A DNA stretch of 64,000 nucleotides from Thalassotalea sp. PS06 (GTDB lineage Bacteria > Pseudomonadota > Gammaproteobacteria > Enterobacterales > Alteromonadaceae), in assembly GCF_007197775.1 (NCBI RefSeq), contig NZ_CP041638.1, positions 62,001 to 126,000 of the forward strand, written 5' to 3'. Under the pieces are notes generated by a model. It did not search any database and was not told where the DNA came from. It saw nothing but the letters and a program-made list of their open reading frames with translations. The position numbers and the translations under genes are program-made. Positions 36,601 through 45,838 of this stretch are shown here, piece after piece. Numbering within the stretch: position 1 is the first letter of the stretch; each line of letters begins with the position of its first letter.

Positions 36601-37470
36601 ATGAACTCTGTTGTGTGCAAGGGCTGTTTCGCTGCCGTCCTGGTCCCGTTATTAACTGTGCCTGTATCCGTAACCGCAGGCGAATTTACCATCGAACTTG
36701 GTGCCTTCTACGCCAAAACCGATTCTTCCCTTAATGCTCGCAGTGCTCTGGATGAGCTTCAGGAGCAAGTCGATCTTAATCTGGATTTTGAAAAAGATTT
36801 GGAACTCAAGGAAGAAGAACTCCTTCCTTATTTCAAATTTAACTATGCCTTTAATGATCGCCATTATATCTATTTCGACTACAAACGATTGCATCGTGAA
36901 GCCACGAGTAGGGGCAGCGTCGAGCCTTTTGAGTTTGATTACGAAGGAGAAACGTACATTGTTGATGGTAATGCCGAACTTACGACATCAATGAATGTCG
37001 ATATCTCAAGGATTGGTTATGGTTATAAGTTTTACAATGGCGACCGTCTCGATTTAGGTATCTCATTCGGTGTCCATGTCATGTATTTTGAATTAGGCTT
37101 CGAGGGGCAGATTGAGGTATGTGATAACAGTCCTGACGGCCTGGGTTGTGCTCAGACGGACCCGGATAACTCGGTATTTTCTGATGTTACCGCACCATTG
37201 CCTGATATTGGTCTTTCTGCAGATTTTCAGATGACCGAGAACTTCGCATTTAACACTCATGCCCATTATTTCAAAATTAAAATTGATAACATTGAAGGCC
37301 AGTTAATCGACTTGCACGCAGGCTTTAAGTACCAGTTTACCGACACCTGGCATGCCAATGCAGGATGGCGCTATTACGAAGTGACTGTCGATGATAACCG
37401 CGATAATGGTGGGCTGGATGTGGAATATCAATTTCAGGGACCGATGCTGATACTTGGGGCGACCTTTTAA
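36601..37470 (+). CDS. Outer membrane beta-barrel protein, unknown
   Basis: This 289-residue protein has a signal peptide (residues 1-26, ending SVTAGEF) and alternating beta strands (KFNYAFNDRHYIYFDYKRL, ISRIGYGYKF, and so on) ending in LGATF with a terminal Phe, the signature of an outer membrane barrel. Two Cys in a loop (CDNSPDGLGC) may form a disulfide. No family is recognised. It points toward the cox operon 490 bp downstream, with the miniature element between. Confidence 0.75.
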   Translation: MNSVVCKGCFAAVLVPLLTVPVSVTAGEFTIELGAFYAKTDSSLNARSALDELQEQVDLNLDFEKDLELKEEELLPYFKFNYAFNDRHYIYFDYKRLHREATSRGSVEPFEFDYEGETYIVDGNAELTTSMNVDISRIGYGYKFYNGDRLDLGISFGVHVMYFELGFEGQIEVCDNSPDGLGCAQTDPDNSVFSDVTAPLPDIGLSADFQMTENFAFNTHAHYFKIKIDNIEGQLIDLHAGFKYQFTDTWHANAGWRYYEVTVDDNRDNGGLDVEYQFQGPMLILGATF

Positions 37471-37648
37471 TCAGGGGCGCTGCTTGATGTCGTAGTATAA
37501 AAAGGATTTTGAAGTGATCCAGTGCCCCTATTTTTACGTTCGGGAAATCGGCTCATTTTGTCTCGCCGTAAAGTTCTGATAAGGCCCTTAAATTTCAGGA
37601 GATTTTTTGATCTTTAGACATTGCCCGTCTAGCCTTTTATAGAACCTA

Positions 37649-37913
37649 GTACCAATCCCATTAAATTATTGCTCACTCAGTGAGAATTTAAAGGCTTTTA
37701 GACAAGGCTTTGATTGCAGAGAATGGTTATTCCATTGTCAAAATCAGTAACGCAGGATAAATGCCTTTAAAACTCACCCGGAGGGAGTTAGTGAGAGGCC
37801 CATTTACTGCCCTATATTTCATTAATATAGAATGACTATATCAATAAAATCTATGTTGTAAATGAACCTCGGCCCTAACTCTGAGTTGTGCACAAACTTA
37901 ATGGGATTGGTAT
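37649..37913 (+). mobile_element. Miniature inverted-repeat element, copy 2 (265 bp)
   Basis: Bounded by GTACCAATCCCATTAA and TTAATGGGATTGGTAT, a nearly perfect terminal inverted repeat with TA at each tip. No open frame. It is inverted relative to copy 1 (19867-20141). Its right end lies 46 bp before coxM and forms an extended -10-like TGGTATAAC, so it may contribute promoter sequence. The rest of the 37471-37959 gap shows nothing recognisable. Confidence 0.85.
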
Positions 37914-37959
37914 AACCAGCTTTGCTAGCACTTGATAAATCGCGAGGCCAATAAGCCAG

Positions 37960-38823
37960 ATGATAACATCCCAATTCCAATACCATAAGGCATCGAGTGT
38001 CGAAGATGCTATTCAAAAACTCACCGAAATCGAAGATGCAAAATTACTTGCCGGCGGCCATAGCCTGCTGCCGATGATGAAGCTTCGTTTTGCCGAACCA
38101 CCGTACCTGATAGACATCAATGACATCCCGGAATTACAGGGCATTGAACTTGATGGTGACACCATTCGAATCGGTGCCATGACCACAGAAAATGAGATCA
38201 TTGCCTCTGATATTCTGCAGCAACATTGTCCGTTATTAGTGGAAGCAGCGAAGTTGGTGGCTGATCCTCAAGTGAGAAATCGCGGCACTATCGGCGGCGA
38301 TATCGCCCATGGCGATCCGGGTAATGACCACCCAGCAGTGATGCTAGCGCTAGATGCCAACCTAGTCATCCAGGGGCCTGACGGAAAACGCAATCAGCCC
38401 GCTAACGGCTTTTTCCTGGGCACTTACTGGAATGAAATTGCCGAAGACGAAATTCTCGTAGCGATTGAAGTCAAAGCCCTTAAAGACAACCAGGGTTTTG
38501 GCTACCACAAGTTAAAGCGAAAAACCGGTGATTATGCGGTAGCAGGGTCACCCGTTGTATTAAGCCTTGATGGTGATAAATGTGCTGATATTCGCATCGG
38601 TTTAACCAATGTTGCGCCGATGGCAATTCGTGCCACTGAGGCGGAAAATATTTTAAAAGGGCAGGTGATTGACGAAGCCTTAATTGAGCAAGCGGCAGCA
38701 CAAGTTGTTTCGGCGTGCGAACCTGCAGCTGACCTTCGTGGCGACGAAGAATACAAATCCCATATGGCGGCAGAGATGGTGCGCCGCGCGATTCAAGATG
38801 CTCTGCAACGGGCGAGGAACTAA
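37960..38823 (+). CDS. coxM: Aerobic carbon monoxide dehydrogenase, medium (FAD) subunit
   Basis: This 287-residue flavoprotein passes electrons from the iron-sulfur subunit to the respiratory chain. FAD motifs: [13 protein letters not shown] (residues 31-43) and [17 protein letters not shown] (near 111-127), as in CoxM and other molybdenum hydroxylase FAD subunits. The order M-S-L, with M first, is that of form I CO dehydrogenases. The stop is 1 nt before the coxS ATG. The ribosome site is weak. The upstream 46 bp join directly to the miniature element. Confidence 0.92.
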   Translation: MITSQFQYHKASSVEDAIQKLTEIEDAKLLAGGHSLLPMMKLRFAEPPYLIDINDIPELQGIELDGDTIRIGAMTTENEIIASDILQQHCPLLVEAAKLVADPQVRNRGTIGGDIAHGDPGNDHPAVMLALDANLVIQGPDGKRNQPANGFFLGTYWNEIAEDEILVAIEVKALKDNQGFGYHKLKRKTGDYAVAGSPVVLSLDGDKCADIRIGLTNVAPMAIRATEAENILKGQVIDEALIEQAAAQVVSACEPAADLRGDEEYKSHMAAEMVRRAIQDALQRARN

Positions 38824-38824
38824 C

Positions 38825-39301
38825 ATGGCCAAACATCATATTTCCTTTAACTTAAACGGCAAACCTGTCGAAGCCCTGGTAGAGCCTCGAGAGTTACTGG
38901 TTCATACCATTCGTGAAAATATCCAGCTGACTGGCACCCATATCGGCTGTGAGACATCCCATTGTGGGGTCTGCACCGTCGACCTGAACGGTAAATCAGT
39001 TAAGTCATGCACCCTATTGGCGGTGCAAGCCGATGGTGGTGATGTGTTAACCGTAGAAGGGCTCGCTAGCGCCGAGGGGCTTCATGCCGTACAGCAGGCT
39101 TTCGTTGAAGAACATGGCTTGCAATGTGGCTTTTGTACCCCAGCGATGTTGGTGCGCGCTTATCGATTTTTACAGGACAACCCAGACCCGTCGGAAGAAG
39201 AAATTCGTTGGGGAATGTCCGGTAACCTGTGTCGATGCACCGGCTATCAAAATATCATTAAGGCGGTGCAGAGCGCTGCCAAGAAATTACAGCAAGCTTA
39301 A
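38825..39301 (+). CDS. coxS: Aerobic carbon monoxide dehydrogenase, small (2Fe-2S) subunit
   Basis: This 158-residue protein carries two [2Fe-2S] clusters. The N-terminal plant-type cluster is in [16 protein letters not shown] (Cys near 42, 47, 50) with a later Cys (SCTLL); the C-terminal helical domain holds QCGFCTPAM and [15 protein letters not shown] 38825 follows coxM by 1 nt; longer in-frame readings overlap coxM and are not supported. Length is typical of CoxS (about 160-166). It connects molybdenum site and FAD in the CoxLMS heterotrimer dimer. Confidence 0.94.
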   Translation: MAKHHISFNLNGKPVEALVEPRELLVHTIRENIQLTGTHIGCETSHCGVCTVDLNGKSVKSCTLLAVQADGGDVLTVEGLASAEGLHAVQQAFVEEHGLQCGFCTPAMLVRAYRFLQDNPDPSEEEIRWGMSGNLCRCTGYQNIIKAVQSAAKKLQQA

Positions 39302-39312
39302 GGAGAACATTT

Positions 39313-41727
39313 ATGGATAACGCAAATGATGCCAACAATGCTCCCGAGGCAGAAGATCAGTTAAAAGGTGTCGGTTGCTCTCGCAAGCGCAAAGAAGATG
39401 CCCGTTTTATTCAAGGCAAGGGTAATTATGTCGATGACATTAAAATGCCCGGGATGTTGTTCGCTGATATGGTTCGCAGTCCTTATGCCCATGCTCGTAT
39501 CAAGAGCATTAACAAAGAAAAAGCTCTCGCTTTGCCTGGTGTGCATGCGGTGTTAACCGCCGATGACCTAAAACCATTAAATCTTCATTGGATGCCAACC
39601 CTGGCCGGTGATGTGCAAGCCGTTTTAGCCGATGAAAAAGTGCACTTTCAATATCAGGAAGTTGCCGTAGTCGTTGCTGACAACCGTTATATCGCTGCCG
39701 ACGCCATCGAATTGGTTGAGGTGGAATACGAAGAGCTGCCAGTACTGGTCGATGCTCACAAAGCCATGGATGAAGATGCGCCCGTGCTGCGTGAAGATTT
39801 GGTTGGCAAGATGGACGGTGCTCATAGTAAGCGCGTTCACGACAACCATATTTTTAACTGGCAGGCAGGTGATAAAGACGCGACCGACCGGGTATTTGAG
39901 CAGGCGGAAGTGACGGTTAAGCAGGATATGTATTATCCGCGGGTTCATCCAAGCCCATTGGAAACCTGTGGCTGTGTTGCATCTTTTGACAAAGTAAATG
40001 AACATCTAACGGTGTACATCACTTCACAAGCACCGCACGTAGTGCGTACCGTTGTATCTATGCTCTCTGGTATTCCAGAAAGTAAGGTGCGTATCGTCTC
40101 TCCCGATATTGGCGGTGGTTTCGGAAACAAAGTTGGCGTTTATCCGGGCTATGTGGTGTCTATTGTCGCCTCAATTGTTCTTGGTGTGCCGGTTAAATGG
40201 GTTGAGAATCGCATGGAGCATTTATCAACCACAGCGTTTGCCCGAGATTATCACATGACTGGGGAGATAGCCGCTGACAGTGAAGGTCATATTAAAGCTC
40301 TGCGAGTCAATGTTTTAGCCGATCATGGCGCCTTTGATGCATGTGCCGACCCTTCAAAATTCCCTGCTGGCTTAATGCATATTTGTACCGGTTCTTACGA
40401 TGTTCCCGTCGCCCATTTAAATGTTGATGGTGTCTATACCAATAAAGCCCCAGGTGGGGTTGCCTACCGATGTTCGTTCCGGGTAACTGAGGCGGTGTAT
40501 GTGATTGAGCGCACTATGGATGTGCTGGCGCAAAAATTAGGGATTGATAAAGCCGAAATCCGTCGTAGAAACTTCATTAAAGCGGAACAATTTCCCTACG
40601 AAACCGCCCTTGGTTGGGAAATTGATAGCGGCGATTACCATACCGCCCTGGATAAAGTGCTGGAGGCTTGTGATTACGAAGGTTTACGCCGTGAGCAACA
40701 GGAAAAACGGGAAAAAGGCGAACTCATGGGCATCGGCCTGGTTACCTTTACCGAAATTGTTGGCGCCGGTCCTACCCGTAATTGTGACATCCTGGGTGTT
40801 GGCATGTTTGATAGTGCCGAAATCCGTGTTCATCCAACCGGTTCAGTGATTGCCCGCATGGGTACTATTACACAAGGTCAGGGTCACCAGACAACCTATG
40901 CGCAAATCATTGCCAGTGAGCTGGGTATTCCTTCCGATGAAATTAGCATCGAAGAAGGGGATACCGATACCGCGCCTTATGGTTTGGGTACATACGGTTC
41001 ACGTTCTACGCCGGTGGGCGGTGCGGCAACCGCCGTGGCAGCAAGAAAGATCCGCGCCAAGGCTCAGAAAATTGCGGCACACCTGTTAGAAGTAAGCGAG
41101 CAAGATCTCGAGTGGGATGTTGACCGCTTCAAAGTAAAAGGGGTTCCGGGCCAGGAAAAAACCATGAAGGAAATAGCCTGGGCAGCATATAACGACCGAC
41201 CTGAAGGTATGGAACCGGGTCTGGAAGCCGTGGACTATTATGATCCACCGAATTTCACCTACCCATTTGGTACTTACTTGTGTGTGGTTGATATCGACAA
41301 ATACACAGGGGTAACGAAAGTGCGCCGTTTCTATGCATTGGACGATTGTGGAACCCGCATTAATCCAATGATCATCGAAGGCCAGATCCATGGTGGTTTA
41401 AACGAAGGTTTTGCGGTGGCGATGGGGCAGGAATTACCGTTTGATGAGCAGGGCAATATCCTCGGTAATACCCTGATGGATTACTTCATTCCAACCTTTG
41501 TGGAAACACCTACCTGGGAAACCGACTACACGGTTACGCCGTCACCTCACCATCCGATTGGTGCTAAAGGTGTCGCCGAATCTCCTCATGTGGGCAGTAT
41601 TCCTACCTTCACATCGGCGATTGTTGACGCATTCTCTCATTTAGGGACGACCCACTTGGACATGCCTCACAATGCTTATCGATTGTGGAAACATATTCGC
41701 GAATTGGATCTGGACAAGCGTAGCTAG
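39313..41727 (+). CDS. coxL: Aerobic carbon monoxide dehydrogenase, large (Mo-Cu) subunit, form I
   Basis: This 804-residue subunit carries the molybdopterin cytosine dinucleotide cofactor and the Cu-S-Mo active site oxidising CO to CO2. The form I signature AYRCSFR is at residues 384-390, with Cys387 matching the copper-binding Cys388 of Oligotropha CoxL. The GGGFGNK cofactor loop (near 272), GQGHQTTYAQI (near 520), and the active-site Glu756 in KGVAESPHVGS are present. Form II enzymes carry AYRGAGR instead, so this is a bona fide CO dehydrogenase. Stop is 20 nt before coxG. Confidence 0.95.
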   Translation: MDNANDANNAPEAEDQLKGVGCSRKRKEDARFIQGKGNYVDDIKMPGMLFADMVRSPYAHARIKSINKEKALALPGVHAVLTADDLKPLNLHWMPTLAGDVQAVLADEKVHFQYQEVAVVVADNRYIAADAIELVEVEYEELPVLVDAHKAMDEDAPVLREDLVGKMDGAHSKRVHDNHIFNWQAGDKDATDRVFEQAEVTVKQDMYYPRVHPSPLETCGCVASFDKVNEHLTVYITSQAPHVVRTVVSMLSGIPESKVRIVSPDIGGGFGNKVGVYPGYVVSIVASIVLGVPVKWVENRMEHLSTTAFARDYHMTGEIAADSEGHIKALRVNVLADHGAFDACADPSKFPAGLMHICTGSYDVPVAHLNVDGVYTNKAPGGVAYRCSFRVTEAVYVIERTMDVLAQKLGIDKAEIRRRNFIKAEQFPYETALGWEIDSGDYHTALDKVLEACDYEGLRREQQEKREKGELMGIGLVTFTEIVGAGPTRNCDILGVGMFDSAEIRVHPTGSVIARMGTITQGQGHQTTYAQIIASELGIPSDEISIEEGDTDTAPYGLGTYGSRSTPVGGAATAVAARKIRAKAQKIAAHLLEVSEQDLEWDVDRFKVKGVPGQEKTMKEIAWAAYNDRPEGMEPGLEAVDYYDPPNFTYPFGTYLCVVDIDKYTGVTKVRRFYALDDCGTRINPMIIEGQIHGGLNEGFAVAMGQELPFDEQGNILGNTLMDYFIPTFVETPTWETDYTVTPSPHHPIGAKGVAESPHVGSIPTFTSAIVDAFSHLGTTHLDMPHNAYRLWKHIRELDLDKRS

Positions 41728-41747
41728 TCTAAGTTGAGGAACTGATA

Positions 41748-42338
41748 ATGAAAGTAGATATGGATAAAAGCTTCACCTTACCTGGCCCGGCGTCTAACGC
41801 CTGGGCCTTTTTGCAGCAGATAGATAAGGTCGCAGCTTGCATGCCAGGGGCAGAAATTACCGAGGCTATCGACGACAAGAATTACAAGGGTAAAGTTAAG
41901 GCCAAAATTGGTCCGGCGACTATGGCATTTAATGGCGACATTATTGTTGAAGAAATCGACCCCGAAACCCATACGTTACGACTTGTCGGTAAAGGCCAGG
42001 ACAGCAAAGGTACTTCCTCTGCGGCGATGGATTTAACGGCTCGGGTAATACCGGTTGATGACAGCAGTTGTGAGTTGCAAGGTAATGCCCAGATGACGGT
42101 CACCGGCAAAGCCGCGAGCCTGGGTGGACGCATGATGACTCAGGTTGCTGATCAGATCCTTAATCAATTCGGCAAAAACTTTGAGAACAATGTGGCAGCG
42201 ATGGGACCGGATGAGACTGTGGCTGAGCAAGCTAAACAAGAGCTTGCTCAACAACCTCAAGAGTTAAATGGTCTGGCGCTTGCCTGGTCAGTAATCACGG
42301 GCTGGTTTTCCGGGTTATTCGGTAGCAAAAAAGCTTAA
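41748..42338 (+). CDS. coxG: CoxG family protein (SRPBCC), CO dehydrogenase membrane anchor
   Basis: This 196-residue SRPBCC-fold protein matches CoxG: FTLPGPASNAWAFLQQIDKV, CMPGAEITE and TGKAASLGGRMMTQVADQIL. The C-terminus has a hydrophobic segment (ALAWSVITGWFSGLFG) that can attach to membrane. CoxG is thought to recruit the enzyme to the cytoplasmic membrane for quinone reduction. In Oligotropha it follows coxDEF; here it is between coxL and coxD. Confidence 0.9.
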   Translation: MKVDMDKSFTLPGPASNAWAFLQQIDKVAACMPGAEITEAIDDKNYKGKVKAKIGPATMAFNGDIIVEEIDPETHTLRLVGKGQDSKGTSSAAMDLTARVIPVDDSSCELQGNAQMTVTGKAASLGGRMMTQVADQILNQFGKNFENNVAAMGPDETVAEQAKQELAQQPQELNGLALAWSVITGWFSGLFGSKKA

Positions 42339-42389
42339 TCCTGTTGTTTGTTTACCTCGTATAACAGAACAATAACTGGGTAATTATTG

Positions 42390-43277
42390 ATGACAGACAC
42401 TCTCGATCTTGAGCAGCAACAACGGCAGTTGGCGGAGCAAGGCTACATTGCCGACCGTCAGCTTTGTGCGAGCTTGCTGCTAATGGAAAGCATCAACCGG
42501 CCTTTATTGTTAGAAGGCGACGCTGGCGTTGGCAAAACTGAAATTGCCAACGCTCTGGCGAAATCGAAAGGCACTGAATTAATTCGTCTGCAATGTTATG
42601 AAGGCTTGGATATCAATGCGGCCGTTTACGAGTGGAATTATCAGCACCAGTTGCTCTCGATCAAACTTCTCGAACAATCTTCGTCTGAATCTGCAAACAC
42701 GGAACAACATATTTTCTCCCGCAAATATCTATTGGAAAGGCCTTTGCTGGCAGCGATAAGTCGTGAATCATCACCGGTGCTATTAATTGACGAAATTGAC
42801 CGGGCTGATGAAGAATTTGAAGCCTTTTTACTGGAACTACTCGCCGATTTTCAAATCTCCATTCCTGAGCTCGGCACTATTAAAGCCCGCAGCATTCCTA
42901 AGGTGATCTTAACGTCAAATGGTACTCGAGAGCTCAGTGATGCACTGCGACGCCGATGCCTTTACCATTACGTTGATTATCCGGCATTTGATAAAGAACT
43001 ACGGATTATCAAAGCCCGTGTGCCCGATATCAGTCAGCAATTGGCAAGACAGATTGTTGCTTTCGTTCAGGACATTCGTAAAAAAAGCCTGAGAAAAATC
43101 CCTGGTATTGCGGAGACGCTCGATTGGGCCAGCGCGTTATTGGCTTTGAATATCGACAACCTCGATCAGGACCCACAGCTACTGCAAGACTCGTTAGTGT
43201 GTTTACTGAAAACCCGTGAAGATTTGCAGGCCCTGAGTGATGTAGAGCTACAGCGTCTGATTGCAACAAGCCTTTAG
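42390..43277 (+). CDS. coxD: MoxR-type AAA+ ATPase CoxD
   Basis: This 295-residue AAA+ chaperone of the MoxR class has Walker A GDAGVGKTE (near residues 45-53), Walker B LLIDEIDRADEEFEAFLLEL, and sensor LTSNGTRELSDALRRRC. CoxD is needed to insert sulfur and copper into the active site of CoxL. ATG 42390 is used; a TTG at 42387 is in frame just before it. Twelve nt separate it from coxE, its usual partner. Confidence 0.92.
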   Translation: MTDTLDLEQQQRQLAEQGYIADRQLCASLLLMESINRPLLLEGDAGVGKTEIANALAKSKGTELIRLQCYEGLDINAAVYEWNYQHQLLSIKLLEQSSSESANTEQHIFSRKYLLERPLLAAISRESSPVLLIDEIDRADEEFEAFLLELLADFQISIPELGTIKARSIPKVILTSNGTRELSDALRRRCLYHYVDYPAFDKELRIIKARVPDISQQLARQIVAFVQDIRKKSLRKIPGIAETLDWASALLALNIDNLDQDPQLLQDSLVCLLKTREDLQALSDVELQRLIATSL

Positions 43278-43289
43278 CCGGACTGGATT

Positions 43290-44501
43290 ATGGCAAATCA
43301 TCAGCAATCTCTTGAACCCGCATGGGAAGTTTCTGAGCAACTCATTGAGCGTATCGCAGGATTCGTTCAATTTCTCAAAGCTCAGGGCTTTGTGGTTGGT
43401 ATCAAAGAAGAAGTGGATTTATTTGCCAGTCTCGGTTGTGTAAATCTAACCTCAAAAAGCCAGTTTCAATGGCATCTACAAGCCTTACTTTGCAGTAGTG
43501 AAGAAGATTGGCAAAAATTCCCTGAGTTGTACCAGTTATATTGGTTTGCTGGCAATACCAGTAGTCGCTTTCAGGCTAGTGATAAAGCCCCGATGCAGCG
43601 CAAGAAAGAGCAAAATTCTGCTGAAAAAGCTCCTCAGGATGACACCCAGTCTCAACATCAAAAATCGAGTGCCGGTGATCAACCCGGTGTCGACAGTGAG
43701 CAGGACCAACAGGCACTCGACAGTGGTACTCGCGAGGGCGCAAGCGCAGTTTCCAGCCTTGCCAGAGCTGACTTCCAATCACTGACCGACCCCGAGCAGA
43801 TGCAGCAAATGCAGCGATTAGTGGAGAACCTGGCGCGAAAAATGAAAAAGCGTGTTGTGCGTCGACAAAAAGTTGCCAAAAAAGCTGCCCGTCTGGATAT
43901 TCGCAAAACCCTACGTAAAAACCTGCACTTTGGTGGCATGCCCATCAACCTGGCATACAAAAGCCCGCGTAAAAAGCAGCCAAAGTTACTGTTGTTTATT
44001 GATGTCAGCCGTTCTATGTCGATGTATAGCTTTATGTTTTTGCGTTTTGCCCGAGGCTTATTATCCGCTTTTCGCGATGTCTCCGTATTTGCTTTTCACA
44101 CTCATCTGTTACCGATTTCTCAGGCCCTGAAACAAACCGATTTAATGCGGGTTAGAAACTCCCTGGCTTTGGTGTCTCAGGGATGGTCTGGAGGTACCCA
44201 GATTGGTGATAGCCTGCAAACCTTTAACCAAAAATATCGAACCGTATCCGACCGACAGACAGTGGCAGTGATTGTCAGTGATGGTTTAGATACTGGCGCC
44301 CCTGAACACCTGGTTAAGCAGGTTGAGGATATTAAACGCCATAATCGTAAGTTGATCTGGCTTAATCCGCTACTAGGGCGTCCTGGCTATGAGCCAAAAG
44401 CTCAGGCCATGGCGGCGATGTTACCGTTACTGGATGTATTTGCGCCCGCCAATAATCTTGAAAGTTTACAAGCCCTGGAGGAGCATTTTACTGCTCTATA
44501 A
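43290..44501 (+). CDS. coxE: VWA domain protein CoxE
   Basis: This 403-residue protein has a C-terminal von Willebrand A domain with an intact MIDAS (FIDVSRSMSMYS, near residue 235) and a TGAPEH-like later loop. The N-terminal half is variable, with a Gln/Ser/Asp-rich linker (about residues 100-165) and a basic stretch KMKKRVVRRQKVAKKAARLD. CoxE works with the CoxD ATPase in copper insertion into CoxL. It overlaps none, 7 nt before coxF. Confidence 0.9.
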   Translation: MANHQQSLEPAWEVSEQLIERIAGFVQFLKAQGFVVGIKEEVDLFASLGCVNLTSKSQFQWHLQALLCSSEEDWQKFPELYQLYWFAGNTSSRFQASDKAPMQRKKEQNSAEKAPQDDTQSQHQKSSAGDQPGVDSEQDQQALDSGTREGASAVSSLARADFQSLTDPEQMQQMQRLVENLARKMKKRVVRRQKVAKKAARLDIRKTLRKNLHFGGMPINLAYKSPRKKQPKLLLFIDVSRSMSMYSFMFLRFARGLLSAFRDVSVFAFHTHLLPISQALKQTDLMRVRNSLALVSQGWSGGTQIGDSLQTFNQKYRTVSDRQTVAVIVSDGLDTGAPEHLVKQVEDIKRHNRKLIWLNPLLGRPGYEPKAQAMAAMLPLLDVFAPANNLESLQALEEHFTAL

Positions 44502-44508
44502 TTAAGTT

Positions 44509-45387
44509 ATGAAAGAAACGTTATCCGCTATCCAACTCGCACAACAGGCTGAACAACTAATCGCTCAGGGGGTTAACTTTTGCTGGGCCACTGTGGTTCA
44601 GGTAACGCCTCCCTCATCGGCAAGTGTTGGTTGCAAGGCTTTGGTGACCGACCGGGGTGAAATGTTTGGTTGGGTCGGTGGCGGCTGTGTTCAGAGCGCA
44701 GTGAGAAAAGCGTCTCGAGATTGCCTGAAAAACCAGCAAAGTCGATTACTGGATATTGGCGAGCAAATTAGCGAGCAACTTCCCGGCGTCTCGACCTTTC
44801 CACAAACCTGTCATAGTGAAGGCAAAGTACAGGTGTTTATCGACCCCTTCATTGCGTTGCCACAACTGCTTGTATTGGGACAGTCACCCGTTGCCAAAGC
44901 GCTAATTAACCTTGGTCGAAATAGTGGCTTTGAAGTTTACGCTGACATCAAGGTCATGGAAGAAATCCGTGGTGAGAATGTGACCACTGTCGAGGTCGAT
45001 AACCTTGAAGAATATCAACACTGGCGTCAGCCTTACGTGGTTGTCGCGAGCCAGGGTTATAGTGATGAAAGCTGTTTAGCCAATGGTTTGAGTATTGAGC
45101 ATCAATATCTCGCCTTTATTGCCAGTCAAAAAAAGGCGGAAAAAGTGAAGTCCCGGTTAGCCAGCAAACTTGATGCCGTTGGCCAACAGCGGTTGTCTCG
45201 AATTAAATCTCCTGCGGGCCTCGATATCAAAGCCATTACCCCTGAACAAATCGCCATTTCCATTCTCGCCGAGATCATACTGCGCTTAAATCATCAACGT
45301 TTGGCCTGCCAGCGCACTGGTGCCAGCACAGATGGAAGCACACAGCCTGCACATGGCAGCTGCTGTTCTCAAAAGGCGAAAGGATAG
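44509..45387 (+). CDS. coxF: XdhC family protein CoxF
   Basis: This 292-residue XdhC/CoxF-type protein binds the molybdenum cofactor or protects it before insertion. Motifs: PPSSASVGCKALVTDRGEMF, WVGGGCVQSAV, the Rossmann-like LLVLGQSPVAKALINLG, and RIKSPAGLDIKAITPEQIAISILAEI, typical of XdhC C-terminal domains. The tail ends with GSCCSQKAKG. It is the last gene of the coxMSLGDEF operon; no coxH, I or K homologues follow here. Confidence 0.88.
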   Translation: MKETLSAIQLAQQAEQLIAQGVNFCWATVVQVTPPSSASVGCKALVTDRGEMFGWVGGGCVQSAVRKASRDCLKNQQSRLLDIGEQISEQLPGVSTFPQTCHSEGKVQVFIDPFIALPQLLVLGQSPVAKALINLGRNSGFEVYADIKVMEEIRGENVTTVEVDNLEEYQHWRQPYVVVASQGYSDESCLANGLSIEHQYLAFIASQKKAEKVKSRLASKLDAVGQQRLSRIKSPAGLDIKAITPEQIAISILAEIILRLNHQRLACQRTGASTDGSTQPAHGSCCSQKAKG

Positions 45388-45530
45388 CACCGAAAATTGC
45401 TCCTCGATAACTGCTCCTGCGTGTTGATTTGCATCCTAAATTGAGCCAGTTTTAACGAAATATTGCATTAGAAAGTGAGCCATCAATCCAACAACAACAG
45501 ACTGATTTTTAAGATATAAGTTCGCCTATG

Positions 45531-45578
45531 GTGGATCAGATTTCAATGCAAATTGTGGATCAGTTATAAGTGCAAATT
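45531..45578 (+). repeat. Two tandem 24-bp repeats (IS21-like end remnant)
   Basis: GTGGATCAGATTTCAATGCA-type units at 45531-45554 and 45555-45578 share GTGGATCAG and TGCAAATT. Repeated GTGGATCAG...GCAAATT blocks resemble the multiple terminal repeats of IS21-family elements. The 451-bp gap 45388-45838 holds these, a terminator and the triplet repeat. Confidence 0.6.
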
Positions 45579-45703
45579 AACACACCTGAGCTACTAAATT
45601 CTCCTACCTGAATAAAAGGTTGATAAGAATCACCACACCCTTCACCTCTTTTATCTTGTAGTCGTTTTTTATCTTTTTGTTTAGTGGCTTATCGGGATCG
45701 AGC

Positions 45704-45743
45704 ATAAAAAACCTCCTGCTAACCCAAGTTTAACAGGAGGTTT
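45704..45743 (-). terminator. Rho-independent terminator downstream of glmS
   Basis: AAACCTCCTG (minus, 45743-45734) pairs with CAGGAGGTTT (45718-45709), followed by T's on the minus strand. A 33-codon frame (45604-45705) starts just after it, using the hairpin arm as an apparent ribosome site; it is probably not a gene. Confidence 0.7.
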
Positions 45744-45747
45744 AAAA

Positions 45748-45807
45748 TGATCAGTCTTTATTGTTTTTGATCATGCTTTATTGTTTGTGATCAACCTTTA
45801 TTGTCTG
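45748..45807 (+). repeat. Three tandem 20-bp repeats
   Basis: Units at 45748-45767, 45768-45787 and 45788-45807 share TGATCA and TTTATTGT. Together with the 24-bp repeats at 45531 they may mark the two ends of an insertion element whose inner part is lost. Confidence 0.75.
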
Positions 45808-45838
45808 CCGACAAATTTTTCTTGATTAAGATAACTAT

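Noticed and set aside
39313..41727. Xanthine dehydrogenase or form II hydroxylase large subunit
   Set aside because: The AYRCSFR motif and coxMSLGDEF context fit form I CO dehydrogenase.
45604..45705. 33-codon minus-strand gene with a strong ribosome site
   Set aside because: Its apparent ribosome site is the arm of a terminator hairpin, and it lies in a repeat remnant.
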